This document shows positions 42,625 through 51,865 of a DNA stretch of 64,000 nt, one piece after another. A program made the position numbers and the translations under genes. This DNA is from Ramlibacter albus (GTDB lineage: Bacteria; Pseudomonadota; Gammaproteobacteria; Burkholderiales; Burkholderiaceae_C). Position 1 is the first letter of the stretch. Each line of letters starts with the position of its first letter. The DNA lies in NCBI RefSeq assembly GCF_014297445.1, contig NZ_JACORU010000004.1:62001-126000 (forward strand), written 5' to 3'. The notes below the pieces were generated by a model. That model was not told the DNA's origin. It did no database searches and worked only from the letters and a program-made list of their open reading frames with translations.

Positions 42625-42891
42625 ATGAAGCAGCCGCAACGCGTCTATCGCTGGACCCTGGCTGCGTGGGTTCTGGTTGTCGTGCTGCACCTGGCTCTGT
42701 ACCTTGTAGAAGCCAGTCAGTGGCCATCGAGCGACGAGGTCTACACGCAACTGGTTTCTTTCCAGGTTGTGGTTTTCGCGCTCACGGTGTTGCCCTATTG
42801 GCTTGGCGGTCTCCTGCTTGTCTTGATAGTCGAGTTCGCTGCCTTCGGACGCGTCCTAAGGAATCGTCCTCGCGGGGATTTGTCTCAGTGA
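42625..42891 (+). CDS. Small two-span membrane protein, possible immunity protein
   Basis: This 88-residue protein has two hydrophobic segments (TLAAWVLVVVLHLALYLVEA and VVVFALTVLPYWLGGLLLVL), with a basic N-terminus and an Arg-rich tail. It directly follows the Rhs toxin-like domain. Immunity proteins for exported toxins are often small membrane proteins at this position. The role is inferred from location only. Confidence 0.55.
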   Translation: MKQPQRVYRWTLAAWVLVVVLHLALYLVEASQWPSSDEVYTQLVSFQVVVFALTVLPYWLGGLLLVLIVEFAAFGRVLRNRPRGDLSQ

Positions 42892-43030
42892 GCCCGGCGC
42901 GGACGCTGCTGTTGTGGCGGGTGGCTGGGTGTCCAGCGTATTTCGGCGCATCGCACGTAAAGCTTGAGCAGATTGCGACACGGCCTCCCATTCAGCAAAA
43001 TTGACTCACCGTTGCTCTTCGGGAGCCCGC

Positions 43031-43414
43031 ATGCCCCGCCAGATCATCCGCACCTCCATGGCACCCACATCGCCTCTCTTCAGCCAGGGCGTGAGGGCGG
43101 GCCCCTTCGTGTACGTCTCCGGCATGACCGGAACGGACCCGCAGACGAAGCAGCTTGCAGGTGCCGGCATCCAGGAGCAGACGCGCCAGGCACTCGCCAA
43201 TTGCGAGCAGGTTCTGCACGCGGCGGGCGTCACACGCGATGACGTCGTCGAGGTCCAGGTGCTGCTCACTCGCCCTGAAGACTTCGCCGGCATGAACGAA
43301 GCCTATGCGCAGTTCTTCGGCAGCGACCCGCCGGCGCGCTCCGTCGCCAAGCTGGGTGTCGACCTGCCGGGGCTGCTCGTGTCGATCCGAATGACTGCAT
43401 ACTCACCCTCATGA
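43031..43414 (+). CDS. RidA-family protein
   Basis: This 127-residue protein of the YjgF/RidA family shows PLFSQGVRAGPFVYVSGMTG and ARSVAKLGVDLPGLLVSI, where the Arg of the imine-binding site is present. RidA proteins deaminate reactive enamines and imines formed by PLP enzymes. The ATG at 43031 is chosen because the longer frame adds residues not seen in the family. Its stop overlaps the next gene by four bases. Confidence 0.9.
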   Translation: MPRQIIRTSMAPTSPLFSQGVRAGPFVYVSGMTGTDPQTKQLAGAGIQEQTRQALANCEQVLHAAGVTRDDVVEVQVLLTRPEDFAGMNEAYAQFFGSDPPARSVAKLGVDLPGLLVSIRMTAYSPS

Positions 43415-44487
43415 AGACGTACCAGATCGCATGCATCCCCGGCGACGGCATCGGCAAGGAAGTGATCCCCGCCGGGCAGGAAGTGCTGGAAGCCCTCGCC
43501 AAAGCCCAGGACAAGTTCAACTTCAAGTTCAAGAGTTTCGGCTGGGGCGGCGACTGGTACCGCGAACACGGCGTGATGATGCCGGCCGACGGCCTCGGTG
43601 AGATCCGCAATGCCGACGCCATCCTCTTCGGCTCCGCCGGCGACCCGCAGATCCCCGACCACATCACGCTCTGGGGCCTGCGCCTGAAGATCTGCCAGGG
43701 CTTCGACCAGTACGCCAACGTGCGGCCCACGCGCATCCTGCCGGGCATCGACGCACCGCTGAAGCGCTGCGCACCCAAGGACCTCGACTGGGTGATCGTG
43801 CGCGAGAACTCCGAGGGCGAATACGCCGGCGTCGGCGGCCGCGCGCACCAGGGCCACCCGATCGAGGTTGCGACCGACGTGAGCATGATGACCCGCGCCG
43901 GCGTCGAGCGGATCATGCGCTTCGCGTTCAAGCTGGCCCAATCGCGCCCGCGCAGGCAGCTCACGGTGGTCACCAAGAGCAACGCGCAGCGCCACGCGAT
44001 GGTGATGTGGGACGAGATTGCCGTGCAGGTCGCGAAGGAGTTTCCCGACGTGAAGTGGGACAAGGAACTGGTCGACGCCTGTACCGCCCGCATGGTCAAC
44101 CGGCCCGCGTCGCTGGACACGCTCGTGGCGACCAACCTGCACGCGGACATCCTGAGCGACCTCGCCGCGGCACTGGCGGGCAGCCTGGGCATCGCGCCCA
44201 CCGGCAACATCGACCCCGAGCGCCGCTACCCCAGCATGTTCGAGCCGATCCACGGCAGCGCCTTCGACATCATGGGCAAGGGCCTGGCCAACCCCGTGGG
44301 CACCTTCTGGAGCTGCGTGATGCTGCTGGAGCACCTGGGCGAGCCGGCCGCGGCGCAACGCCTCATGAAAGCCATCGAAAGCGTTACAGCCAACCCCGAG
44401 CTGCACACGGGGGACCTCGGTGGCAAGGCCACCACCAAGCAGGTGACGGCTGCGGTCATTCACCAATTGAACGCCGCCCGGATTTAG
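43411..44487 (+). CDS. ttuC: Tartrate dehydrogenase/decarboxylase or D-malate dehydrogenase
   Basis: This 358-residue member of the isocitrate/isopropylmalate dehydrogenase family shows ACIPGDGIGKEVIPAG, NVRPTRILPG, VIVRENSEGEYAGVGG, metal Asp in ATNLHADILSDLAAAL and EPIHGSAFDIMGKGLANP. These features match the TtuC/DmlA group, which oxidises tartrate or D-malate with NAD, with decarboxylation. It goes with the glycerate kinase at 31 kb in the tartrate route. It leads a coupled run with an amidohydrolase and an acyl-CoA ligase. Confidence 0.92.
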   Translation: MKTYQIACIPGDGIGKEVIPAGQEVLEALAKAQDKFNFKFKSFGWGGDWYREHGVMMPADGLGEIRNADAILFGSAGDPQIPDHITLWGLRLKICQGFDQYANVRPTRILPGIDAPLKRCAPKDLDWVIVRENSEGEYAGVGGRAHQGHPIEVATDVSMMTRAGVERIMRFAFKLAQSRPRRQLTVVTKSNAQRHAMVMWDEIAVQVAKEFPDVKWDKELVDACTARMVNRPASLDTLVATNLHADILSDLAAALAGSLGIAPTGNIDPERRYPSMFEPIHGSAFDIMGKGLANPVGTFWSCVMLLEHLGEPAAAQRLMKAIESVTANPELHTGDLGGKATTKQVTAAVIHQLNAARI

Positions 44488-44501
44488 GCGACAAGGCAGG
44501 G

Positions 44502-45956
44502 ATGACGGACAAACCGCTTCGCCTGCCGATCAAGCTGGACAGCACCAGCAACGGCGAGTTCGCGCCCGTGCCGCTGGCCGCCGTGGAACGGCAGGCCAAT
44601 GAAGCGGCCTGGGCGCTGACTGCCGATGCCGCGAAGCGCAGCGGGATGAAGCGTCGCGGCTATCTCGCGTCCGTTTGCGGTGCCGCTGCCACGCTGTTCG
44701 CGTTCGACGAGGTGTTCGCGAAGGCAGGCCGCACCGGCGGCCGCTACGACATCCATCCCGAAGCACGCTACGACGAGCAACTCGCGCAAGCGCAGGTCGG
44801 CGGCGACGAGTTCATCTTCGACGTGCAGTTGCACCACGTGAACCCCGTCGGCGCATGGCGACAGCGCCCCGGCAACAACGCGCGCGGCTTCGAGCTGATG
44901 CCGTACGCGCGTTGCGGCGAGAGCGACCCGCTGGCCTGCCTCTCGGGCCAGCGCCTGCTCAAGGATGTGTTCCTCGACAGCGACACGAGCATGGCTGTCT
45001 TGTCGCACGTGCCGGCGACCGAGCCCCTGAGCCCGTTGACGCACGAAGAGGCGCTGGCCACCAAGCGCATCATCGACGCCATGGACGGCACCGAACGCCT
45101 GCTGCTGCACGCGCCGGTCAACCCGCGCGAGCCGGGCTCGCTGGAGCGCATGCAGAAGTACGCGGAAAGCGTCAAGCTCGCGGCCTTCAAGACCTACACG
45201 CAATTCGACCCGGACCCGGCGGGCCCCGGCGGCTACTGGCTGGACGACGAGCAGTTCGGCCTGCCGATGATCGAGCAGGCGCGCAAGCTGGGCGTGCGCA
45301 ACATCTGCATCCACAAGGGTATCCCGCTGTCGGCGCGCGGCGTGCAGTTCTCGGGTTGCCGCGATGTCGGCGTGGTGGCCAAGCGCTACCCGGACATGAA
45401 CTTCATCATCTACCACTCGGGCCTGCAACCCGGGCGCGGCGAGCGCGCGTTCGATGCGCAGCGGCCGAGCGGCATCGACGACCTCGTGATGTCGCTGCAG
45501 GCGAACGGCATTGCGCCCAACGCCAACGTGTACGCGGAGCTGGGCACGAGCTGGCGCCTGATGATGCGCAACCCGGAGCAAGGCGCGCACTTCCTCGGCA
45601 AGCTGCTCAAGCACGTTGGCGAGAACAACGTGCTGTGGGGCACCGACTCCATCTGGTACGGCAGCCCGCAGGACCAGATCCAGGCCTTCCGCGCGTTCCA
45701 GATCGCCCCGCAGCTGCAGGAGCAGCAAGGCTACCCGGCGCTCACGCCGCAGCTCAAGCGCAAGGTGTTCGGCAGCAACGGCGCGCGCGTGTACGGCCTC
45801 GACGAAAAAGCGTTGCGACCGAAACTGGACAAGGACCGCGTGCGCAAGGCGCGCATGGACTACCTGCCCAACGCCACGCCCGACTTCGCGACGCACGGCC
45901 CGCGCACGCGGCGCGAGTTCCTCGTGTTCAAGCAGACGGAGCAAGCCCTCTCATGA
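44502..45956 (+). CDS. Amidohydrolase-2-type metal-dependent hydrolase
   Basis: This 484-residue protein has a TIM-barrel amidohydrolase core with metal-type segments DVQLHHVNPVG, CIHKGIPLSARG, IIYHSGLQPG and LWGTDSIWYGSP. Near residue 49, MKRRGYLASVCGAAATLFAF looks like a Tat-type signal, but it is preceded by a 48-residue hydrophilic stretch, so export is doubtful. It may hydrolyse or decarboxylate an aromatic or ring substrate. Its stop overlaps the acyl-CoA ligase start by four bases, suggesting a joint catabolic route. Confidence 0.85.
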   Translation: MTDKPLRLPIKLDSTSNGEFAPVPLAAVERQANEAAWALTADAAKRSGMKRRGYLASVCGAAATLFAFDEVFAKAGRTGGRYDIHPEARYDEQLAQAQVGGDEFIFDVQLHHVNPVGAWRQRPGNNARGFELMPYARCGESDPLACLSGQRLLKDVFLDSDTSMAVLSHVPATEPLSPLTHEEALATKRIIDAMDGTERLLLHAPVNPREPGSLERMQKYAESVKLAAFKTYTQFDPDPAGPGGYWLDDEQFGLPMIEQARKLGVRNICIHKGIPLSARGVQFSGCRDVGVVAKRYPDMNFIIYHSGLQPGRGERAFDAQRPSGIDDLVMSLQANGIAPNANVYAELGTSWRLMMRNPEQGAHFLGKLLKHVGENNVLWGTDSIWYGSPQDQIQAFRAFQIAPQLQEQQGYPALTPQLKRKVFGSNGARVYGLDEKALRPKLDKDRVRKARMDYLPNATPDFATHGPRTRREFLVFKQTEQALS

Positions 45957-47833
45957 CCCGCTGGCACCCCCTTGACCGCGCCATCGGCGCCGAGCGGCCC
46001 GACCTCTCCACGCCCGAGCGGCTGCGCGAGTTCGAGCAGGTGCCGTACGACGAGCGCATCGCGGCGCAAAGCACGTACGAGGCGCTGCGCATCGGCGCGT
46101 CGGTCGACCCGGACCGCACGGCGCTGCACTTCCTGCCGAATGCCGACCCGGCGGAAGCCGGCACCGCGATGAGCTTCCGCGACTTCTTCGCGAACGTCAC
46201 GCGCGCGGCGAACGTGTTCCACGCGCTGGGTGTGGGCAAGGACGACGTGGTCAGCTTCCTGCTGCCTTTGCTGCCTGAGAGCTTCGTCACGCTGTTCGGC
46301 GCGGAGGCCGCGGGCGTCGCCAACCCCGTGAACCCTTTGCTCGAGCCCGCGCAGATCGCCGACATCCTGCGCGCGGCCGGCACGAAGGTGCTGGTGTGCG
46401 CGTCGCCGCAGCTGAGTGCGGAGATATGGGACAAGGTGCAGCGCGTGCGCGCGGAGGTGACTCGTCTCACCGCGGTCGTCACCGTCGGGCCGGGCACGCC
46501 CGACGTTCCCGGCGTCTTCTCGTACGCGGAGCTGGCGGCTGCGCAACAAGGGGATTCGCTCGCCAGCGGGCGCACGATCCGTGCGGAAGACACGGCCGCG
46601 TACTTCCACACCGGTGGTACCACGGGCATGCCCAAGCTCGTGCGGCATACGCATCGCAACCAGGTCTACCAGGCGTGGGTGATCGGGCTGATGATCCCGA
46701 CGCCTACGGTTCTCTTCGGCCTGCCGCTGTTCCACGTGGGTGGCGCGCTGACGCAGGGGCTGGGCCACCTCGCCACGGGCGGCACGCTGGTCATCCTGTC
46801 GCCCGCGGGGTGGCGCAACCCGAACGCGGTGCGCAACGCGTGGCGGCTCGTCGAGCGCTTCAAGCCGCGCCTGTTCGGCGGCGTGCCGACGGTGCTCGCC
46901 GCCGCATTGAACGTCCCCACGGAGGGCGCCGACACGTCGAGCATCCGCGTGTGTTCCGGCGGCGGCTCCGCGATCCCGGTGGCGGTGGCCGACCGCTACC
47001 AGTCGCAGTTCAACGCGCCGGTGCTCGAGGTCTATGGCATGACGGAGACCGCGAGCATCCACACCATGAGCTGGCCGGACCGGCCCGTGCGCATCGGCTC
47101 CGTCGGCTTCGCGTGCCCCTACAGCCGCGTGCGCGTGGTGCAGATGGATGGCGCGGGCAACTTCGTGCGCGATTGCAAGCCGGGCGAGATCGGCGTCGTT
47201 GCCATGGCGGGCCCCGGGGTGCTCTCGGGCTACATGAGCGAGAAGCACAACAAGGGTGCCTTCGTCGAGCCGGGCTGGGTGAACTCGGGCGACCTCGGCC
47301 GCTTCGACGAGGACGGCTACCTGTGGATCACCGGCCGCGCGAAGGACCTCATCATTCGCGGCGGCCACAACATCGACCCGGCGCCGATCGAGGAGATCCT
47401 GTTCCAGCATCCGTCGGTGGCATTTGCCGCGGTCGTGAGCGAGCCCGATGCGTATGCGGGTGAGTTGCCCGTCGCGTACGTGCAACCGAAGGCGGGGATG
47501 TCACCCGAGCCCGAGGAGCTGGCCGCCTTCGTTGCGGCTCGCACGCCGGAGCGTGCGGCGAATCCGGTGCACGTGTACGTGATCGATGCGATCCCGCTTA
47601 CCGGCGTGGGCAAGGTGTTCAAGCCGGCGCTGCGTTGGGACGCGGCGCGACGCAAGGTCGTGGTGCTGCTGGACGGCTTGCCCATTGCCACCGAAGTGTC
47701 GGTGGGCTCGCACGAGGTGCATGGCACGCTGGTCACCGTGCGCGCCGCGAAGCCGCGCAACGAAGCGGTCGAGCGCGAAGTGCATGCACGGCTCGACCCG
47801 CTCGTCATGCGGCACGAGATGCGCTGGGAGTGA
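45953..47833 (+). CDS. AMP-forming acyl-CoA synthetase
   Basis: This 626-residue ANL-superfamily enzyme activates a carboxylic acid with ATP and CoA. It shows the P-loop [32 protein letters not shown], the [20 protein letters not shown] hinge and the catalytic Lys region [11 protein letters not shown]. The substrate is not predictable; coupling to the amidohydrolase suggests that its product is the acid. The TIR-like gene begins 11 bases after its stop. Confidence 0.93.
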   Translation: MTRWHPLDRAIGAERPDLSTPERLREFEQVPYDERIAAQSTYEALRIGASVDPDRTALHFLPNADPAEAGTAMSFRDFFANVTRAANVFHALGVGKDDVVSFLLPLLPESFVTLFGAEAAGVANPVNPLLEPAQIADILRAAGTKVLVCASPQLSAEIWDKVQRVRAEVTRLTAVVTVGPGTPDVPGVFSYAELAAAQQGDSLASGRTIRAEDTAAYFHTGGTTGMPKLVRHTHRNQVYQAWVIGLMIPTPTVLFGLPLFHVGGALTQGLGHLATGGTLVILSPAGWRNPNAVRNAWRLVERFKPRLFGGVPTVLAAALNVPTEGADTSSIRVCSGGGSAIPVAVADRYQSQFNAPVLEVYGMTETASIHTMSWPDRPVRIGSVGFACPYSRVRVVQMDGAGNFVRDCKPGEIGVVAMAGPGVLSGYMSEKHNKGAFVEPGWVNSGDLGRFDEDGYLWITGRAKDLIIRGGHNIDPAPIEEILFQHPSVAFAAVVSEPDAYAGELPVAYVQPKAGMSPEPEELAAFVAARTPERAANPVHVYVIDAIPLTGVGKVFKPALRWDAARRKVVVLLDGLPIATEVSVGSHEVHGTLVTVRAAKPRNEAVEREVHARLDPLVMRHEMRWE

Positions 47834-47844
47834 GGCCGCAGCCC

Positions 47845-48993
47845 GTGTCGCACCACAAGTCCAAGACCACTTTCGCGAGCATCGACCGCGCCACGCTCCA
47901 GGCGGCCGCCGACAAGCTCGAACGCACGATCAAGGAGATGCGCGCGTTCGACCTCTCGACGGTGCGCAGCCGCGACGACGAGCGCCTGGAGATCTTCACG
48001 CGCCGCGTGAACAACCTGCTGTCGGACCTGGTGGGCATGAGCAGCCCCGACTACAAGCAGCACGCCATGGGCAAGCTCGATGGCACGCTGGATACGACTT
48101 TCGGCGACCACTATTCGATCGAGGAGTACCGCGGGGCGCTGAAGAAGGGGTTCGCGAAGGCCACGACTGCGCTGGAGGCGACGGTCGTGGCGATGCGGGC
48201 CGCGATACCCGAGAAGGGCGACAAGAAGGGGGCGCACGCGCCGACGGCGGCGCCGACGCCGGAGCCCACCCCGGAGCCGACGCCCGAGCCGACAGCAGCT
48301 CCGACGCCTGCGCCGACGCCGGTGCCAACGGCCGAGCCCACACCTGCTCCAACGCCGAAGCCGACGCCGGCACCGACGCCGGCACCGACATCAGCACCGA
48401 CACCGGCACCGACGCCAGCACCGACGCCCGCACCGACGCCGGCCCCGACACCTGCGCCAACTGCCGCACCCACACCCGCGCCGACGCCTGCGCCCACGCC
48501 GGCGCCAACACCCGCTCCGACTCCGGCAGCGACGCCCGCATCGACACGCGCGCCCGCGCCGACCCCGGCCCCCGCAGAACCAACGACAACAGAAGCACCC
48601 GCCATGACCGCACCCGCCCCTTCCTCCAACCGCGTCCTGCTGCTGGGCAGCGGCGACGACGCAAGCGCCGGCGCCATCGAACTGCTCGAGCAGCTCGGTG
48701 TGCAGTCGGCCGTCATCGACAACCCCACCATCGCGCAGCTGGACGGCGCGCGCGACGCAGGCTACGCGATCGTGCTGCCCACGAAGGACGGTGGCGAGGC
48801 GATGATGCTGGCCATCGGCTTCATGCTCGCCCTGCTCGGCCGCCAGCGCATCGTGCTGCTCGGGGGGGAGTCGCCCGCGGCCCTGGCCGGCGCCAAACAC
48901 ATCGAACTCGACGACGGCGACATGTGGAAGCTGCTGCTCGCGCGCGAGATGAAGCGCGCCGGCCTCGACATCGACCTGAACAAAGCGTTGTAA
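47845..48993 (+). CDS. TIR-like nucleotide-binding-domain protein with Pro/Thr-rich linker
   Basis: This is a 382-residue GTG-started protein. Residues 1-122 are helical ([39 protein letters not shown]), as in proteins that carry the PF10137-type TIR-like domain. Residues about 132-260 are a Pro/Thr/Ala repeat linker. Residues 262-382 are the TIR-like domain ([32 protein letters not shown]) ending [20 protein letters not shown], a family hallmark. Where active members have FELGYF-type sequence with the catalytic Glu, this one reads LAIGF (Ala323). Loss of NAD hydrolysis is inferred. It sits in a metabolic operon. Confidence 0.75.
   Translation: MSHHKSKTTFASIDRATLQAAADKLERTIKEMRAFDLSTVRSRDDERLEIFTRRVNNLLSDLVGMSSPDYKQHAMGKLDGTLDTTFGDHYSIEEYRGALKKGFAKATTALEATVVAMRAAIPEKGDKKGAHAPTAAPTPEPTPEPTPEPTAAPTPAPTPVPTAEPTPAPTPKPTPAPTPAPTSAPTPAPTPAPTPAPTPAPTPAPTAAPTPAPTPAPTPAPTPAPTPAATPASTRAPAPTPAPAEPTTTEAPAMTAPAPSSNRVLLLGSGDDASAGAIELLEQLGVQSAVIDNPTIAQLDGARDAGYAIVLPTKDGGEAMMLAIGFMLALLGRQRIVLLGGESPAALAGAKHIELDDGDMWKLLLAREMKRAGLDIDLNKAL
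48238..48618 (+). repeat. In-frame Pro/Thr/Ala coding repeat
   Basis: Tandem six- and twelve-base units such as CCGACGCCGGCA encode about 127 residues of PTPAPT-type sequence. Unit spelling varies at third positions, so the repeat is old or kept by selection on the protein rather than freshly expanded. On the other strand it opens a false glycine/valine-rich frame. Confidence 0.9.
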
Positions 48994-49023
48994 ACCGCAG
49001 TACCCAAGAAGGAGACAGCAGTG

Positions 49024-49977
49024 ATGATCTTCCGCACCGCCATCGTCGCCGCCACCCTGGCGCTTGCCGGCGCAGCCGCGCTCGCGCAACCGTGCCCGGA
49101 CAAGAACGTCCTCTACTGGCAGGCCTTCCCGCCCGGCGGCGAGAGCGACCTCTCCGCGCGCCACCAGCAGGTGGTGATGAAGAAGAAGTGCCCCGCCATC
49201 GACACCATCATCCAGTACAAGGCCGGTGCCGGCGGCGCGCTGATGTGGACGCAGATGAACCAGCTGCCCGGCGACGGGCTCAACGTCGTCGGCGTGAACC
49301 TGCCCCACATCGTGTTCCAGCCGATCGAAGGCGAGGTGCAGTACAAGACCGCGGACGTCACGCCCGTGTTCTGGTTCCACTTCACGCCTGACGCGCTGGT
49401 GGTGCCCGAAGCCAGCCCGCACAAGACCTTCCAGGACCTGCTGGCGTACGCGAAAGCCAACCCGGGCAAGCTCAACTTCGGTGGCTCGGGCCGCAACTCG
49501 GCCAACCATGCCTCGCACGAGCGCTTCAACGCGGCCTTCGGCGTGAAGAGCACGTATGTGCCGTACAAGGGCACGGGCGACATGTCCATCGCGGTGGTCG
49601 GCAACCAGATCGACGGCGCGATGACTTACTCGGCCTTCGCCATCAACAACAAGGGCAAGGTGCGCGCGCTCGCCGTCGCGATGGAGAAGCGCCACCCGTT
49701 GCTGCCGGACGTGCCCACGTTCCGCGAGCTCGGTGTCGACTGGGTCGACGGCGCGTACCGCGGCATCGGTGTGCCCAAGAGCACGCCCGCTGCGGAACGC
49801 AAGCGCCTTTCCGACCTCTGGCGCAACCTGAACAACGACGCGGAGATGAAGGAACTCGCGGCGAAGAGCGGCTTCGAACTGGTGAACGTCGGTGTCGAGG
49901 AGATGGACGCGTTCATGAAAGACAAGATCAAGCTGTACACGGAGGGCGCCGCGCGCCTGAACCTCGGCAAGAAGTGA
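49024..49977 (+). CDS. Bug-family substrate-binding protein
   Basis: This 317-residue periplasmic protein has signal peptide MIFRTAIVAATLALAGAAAL. It starts QPCPDKNVLYWQAFPPGGES with a Cys near the mature N-terminus and shows YVPYKGTGDMSIAVVGNQID and PLLPDVPTFRELGVD. GGAGA serves either the ATG at 49024 or the GTG one codon earlier. It binds an unknown small acid; TctAB partners are absent. It belongs to the run that includes the amidohydrolase and ligase, and its stop overlaps the next gene by four bases. Confidence 0.9.
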   Translation: MIFRTAIVAATLALAGAAALAQPCPDKNVLYWQAFPPGGESDLSARHQQVVMKKKCPAIDTIIQYKAGAGGALMWTQMNQLPGDGLNVVGVNLPHIVFQPIEGEVQYKTADVTPVFWFHFTPDALVVPEASPHKTFQDLLAYAKANPGKLNFGGSGRNSANHASHERFNAAFGVKSTYVPYKGTGDMSIAVVGNQIDGAMTYSAFAINNKGKVRALAVAMEKRHPLLPDVPTFRELGVDWVDGAYRGIGVPKSTPAAERKRLSDLWRNLNNDAEMKELAAKSGFELVNVGVEEMDAFMKDKIKLYTEGAARLNLGKK

Positions 49978-50567
49978 CCCCCCACGCCAAAGTACCCCGC
50001 AGCCCGCGCGTCCTGCTGCTCGTCGACTTCATCAACCCGCTCGATTTCCCCGGTGCCGAGAAGCTCGCGCCGGGGGCCGTGCGCGCCGCCCGCGCCACGC
50101 TCAAACTCCGCGAGAAGCTCGACCGAGAGAAGGTGGCCGTGGTGTATGCCAACGACAACTACGGCGTCTGGCAGTCCGACTTCCACAGCCTCGTCTCGCG
50201 CTGCATCGACATGGACGGCCCGCCCGGCGAGATCGCCCGGCTGCTCGCGCCGCGCGCGACCGACATCACGCTGCTCAAGCCGCGGCACTCCGCCTTCTTC
50301 GCGACCCCGCTGGAGCTGCTGCTGGACCAGATGGGGGCGCGGGAGATCGTCCTCGCCGGGGTCGCGGCGGACATGTGCGTGCAGATGTCGGCGGCCGACG
50401 CCTTCCTGCGCGACTACAAGGTATGGGTGCCCGCCGACTGCATAGCAGCCGAGACGGCCCCCGCCAAGGCAGCGGCGGTCAAGTACATGAAGGACGTGCT
50501 CAGGTGCGACGTACGCCCCTCCACCGCGGCTACACGTTCGCGAAGCGCTCGCGGAACCACGCCCTGA
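49974..50567 (+). CDS. Isochorismatase-like cysteine hydrolase
   Basis: This 197-residue protein has the catalytic triad of the family: Asp in LLLVDFINPLD, Lys in TLLKPRHSAFF and Cys in VAADMCVQMSAADAFL. Members hydrolyse amides such as nicotinamide, N-carbamoyl amines or biuret-type compounds. GTG start overlaps the Bug stop (GTGA). The C-terminal 15 residues, basic and repetitive, overlap the convergent DUF3016 gene by 38 bases. Confidence 0.88.
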   Translation: MTPHAKVPRSPRVLLLVDFINPLDFPGAEKLAPGAVRAARATLKLREKLDREKVAVVYANDNYGVWQSDFHSLVSRCIDMDGPPGEIARLLAPRATDITLLKPRHSAFFATPLELLLDQMGAREIVLAGVAADMCVQMSAADAFLRDYKVWVPADCIAAETAPAKAAAVKYMKDVLRCDVRPSTAATRSRSARGTTP

Positions 50568-50997
50568 GCATGCGCTTCTCGTAGTGCAGCGGGTCGTTGC
50601 GCACGCCGGTGAGGCCGCGCGTGTAGTTCATGTCCTGCACCAGCTCCTCGCCGCTGCGCACCGGCTGCCCCGGCGTCTCGAGCGTGTAGCGCAGGCGGAT
50701 CTTCGGCCAGTCGGCGCCGCCGGTGATCACGCGCGGCCGGCCGCCGCCGATGTCGGTGCCCGCGAGGTCCACGTCGAGGATCTCGATCTTCAGCACCTGG
50801 TCCGGGCGCAGGAACTCCGTGCCGAGGCGCTTGAGGTAACGGCCGAGCACGTCGAGGTTGGACTGCGCGTCCCAGGTGGTGCGGCCGGCGTCGTTGTGCG
50901 CCGGCACGGGCCGTGCGGTGACGTCCACAGGCCCCGCGAAAACAGGGGCTGACAGGGTGAGCAGGGCCGCGAGCGGCAGCAGGCGCAGGGCTTTCAT
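50530..50997 (-). CDS. DUF3016 exported protein
   Basis: This 155-residue protein has a signal peptide (LRLLPLAALLTLSAPVFA). Its domain resembles DUF3016 (RYLKRLGTEFLRPDQVLKIE, VDLAGTDIGGGRPRVI, DWPKIRLRYTLETPGQPVRS). AGGAGG precedes the ATG. It is probably periplasmic; function is unknown. It lies 73 bp after the nine-gene operon and may be co-transcribed, but it has its own strong ribosome-binding site. Confidence 0.85.
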   Translation of the reverse strand: MKALRLLPLAALLTLSAPVFAGPVDVTARPVPAHNDAGRTTWDAQSNLDVLGRYLKRLGTEFLRPDQVLKIEILDVDLAGTDIGGGRPRVITGGADWPKIRLRYTLETPGQPVRSGEELVQDMNYTRGLTGVRNDPLHYEKRMLRAWFRERFANV

Positions 50998-51070
50998 GGG
51001 AGCCTCCTTCGGTGCAGGCTCCATTGGATACCCGCGGCGCGGAAGAGTTCGGCAATCCCCCTTGCGCCGT

Positions 51071-51865
51071 CTACACCTTGCGCGGCGGCACCTTGCCGCG
51101 CAGCTCCCGCACGCGCCGGTTCACCAGCCCCGCCCCCACCAGCCACTTGAAGCGGCTGCCGAGGCTCAGGCGCTCGCGCACGTAAGGCACCTTGGAGTAG
51201 AACTGGTACGGGTCGTCGAACGCGCCCCAGTCGTGCAGCGGCATGCTCGCGGTGTCCGCCAGCGTGAACTGCGCGAACGAATTGCCGCGCCCGTCCCACG
51301 TGATGGCGCCGTCGCGATGCATGCCGAAGCCGAGCGTGCGCTGCTCGATCTTCAGCCGCGTCTTGGCGGCCATCGCCAGCCGCACGTCCACCACGTAGCT
51401 GTCGGTGGCGAGCCACTCGCCGTCCAGCAGCACCTCGGTGTAGCCGTGTTCGATCGGCTGGCCGCCCGTGTCGATGATGCCGTGCAGGAAGTCGGGCTTG
51501 AGCGTGACAAAGCGCAGGCGCGACTGGATGCCCAGGCTGCGCAGCAGCGCGATCAGCAGCGTGCTCTTGGTGTGGCAGTCGCCCATGCCGGCGCGCAGCA
51601 CGGCCAGCGCGCTGGTGCCCGTGCTGTCGGCGATGCAGCCGAAGGGCAGGCGCCGGATGTACTCGTAGCAGGCCACCGCCTGTTCGCGTGGCGTGCGCTT
51701 GAGCTGCGTGAGCTTCGCGGCCAGCAGGCGGATCTTGGGGTGGCCCGTTTCCAGCAGCGGCGTGTTGCACAGCCAGTTCTGGCGGTCCTCCGGTTCGTTC
51801 AGCGCGCGCAGGAACGAGTGCGCCGGCGGCTGCGAGCTCGGGGCAAAGTTGCTGTCGCCTTTCAT
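51071..51865 (-). CDS. Transglutaminase-like cysteine protein, last gene of the nine-gene operon
   Basis: This 264-residue protein has the transglutaminase-like triad: Cys in AGMGDCHTKSTLL, His in PIEHGYTEVLL and Asp in WLATDSYVVDVRL. No signal peptide is seen, so it is likely cytoplasmic. Proteins of this fold act as peptidases or amide-forming enzymes; the substrate is unknown. Its start overlaps the SnoaL-like gene by four bases. Confidence 0.85.
   Translation of the reverse strand: MKGDSNFAPSSQPPAHSFLRALNEPEDRQNWLCNTPLLETGHPKIRLLAAKLTQLKRTPREQAVACYEYIRRLPFGCIADSTGTSALAVLRAGMGDCHTKSTLLIALLRSLGIQSRLRFVTLKPDFLHGIIDTGGQPIEHGYTEVLLDGEWLATDSYVVDVRLAMAAKTRLKIEQRTLGFGMHRDGAITWDGRGNSFAQFTLADTASMPLHDWGAFDDPYQFYSKVPYVRERLSLGSRFKWLVGAGLVNRRVRELRGKVPPRKV

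Noticed and set aside
48238-48618. Regular short repeats that could suggest a CRISPR or satellite array
   Set aside because: Units are 6-12 bases, in frame, without spacers, and encode the protein linker.
48111-48731. Reverse-strand frame rich in GVGAGVGAG repeats, looking like a structural glycine-rich protein
   Set aside because: It is the antisense image of the Pro/Thr coding repeat of the forward TIR-like gene and has no ribosome-binding site or family match.
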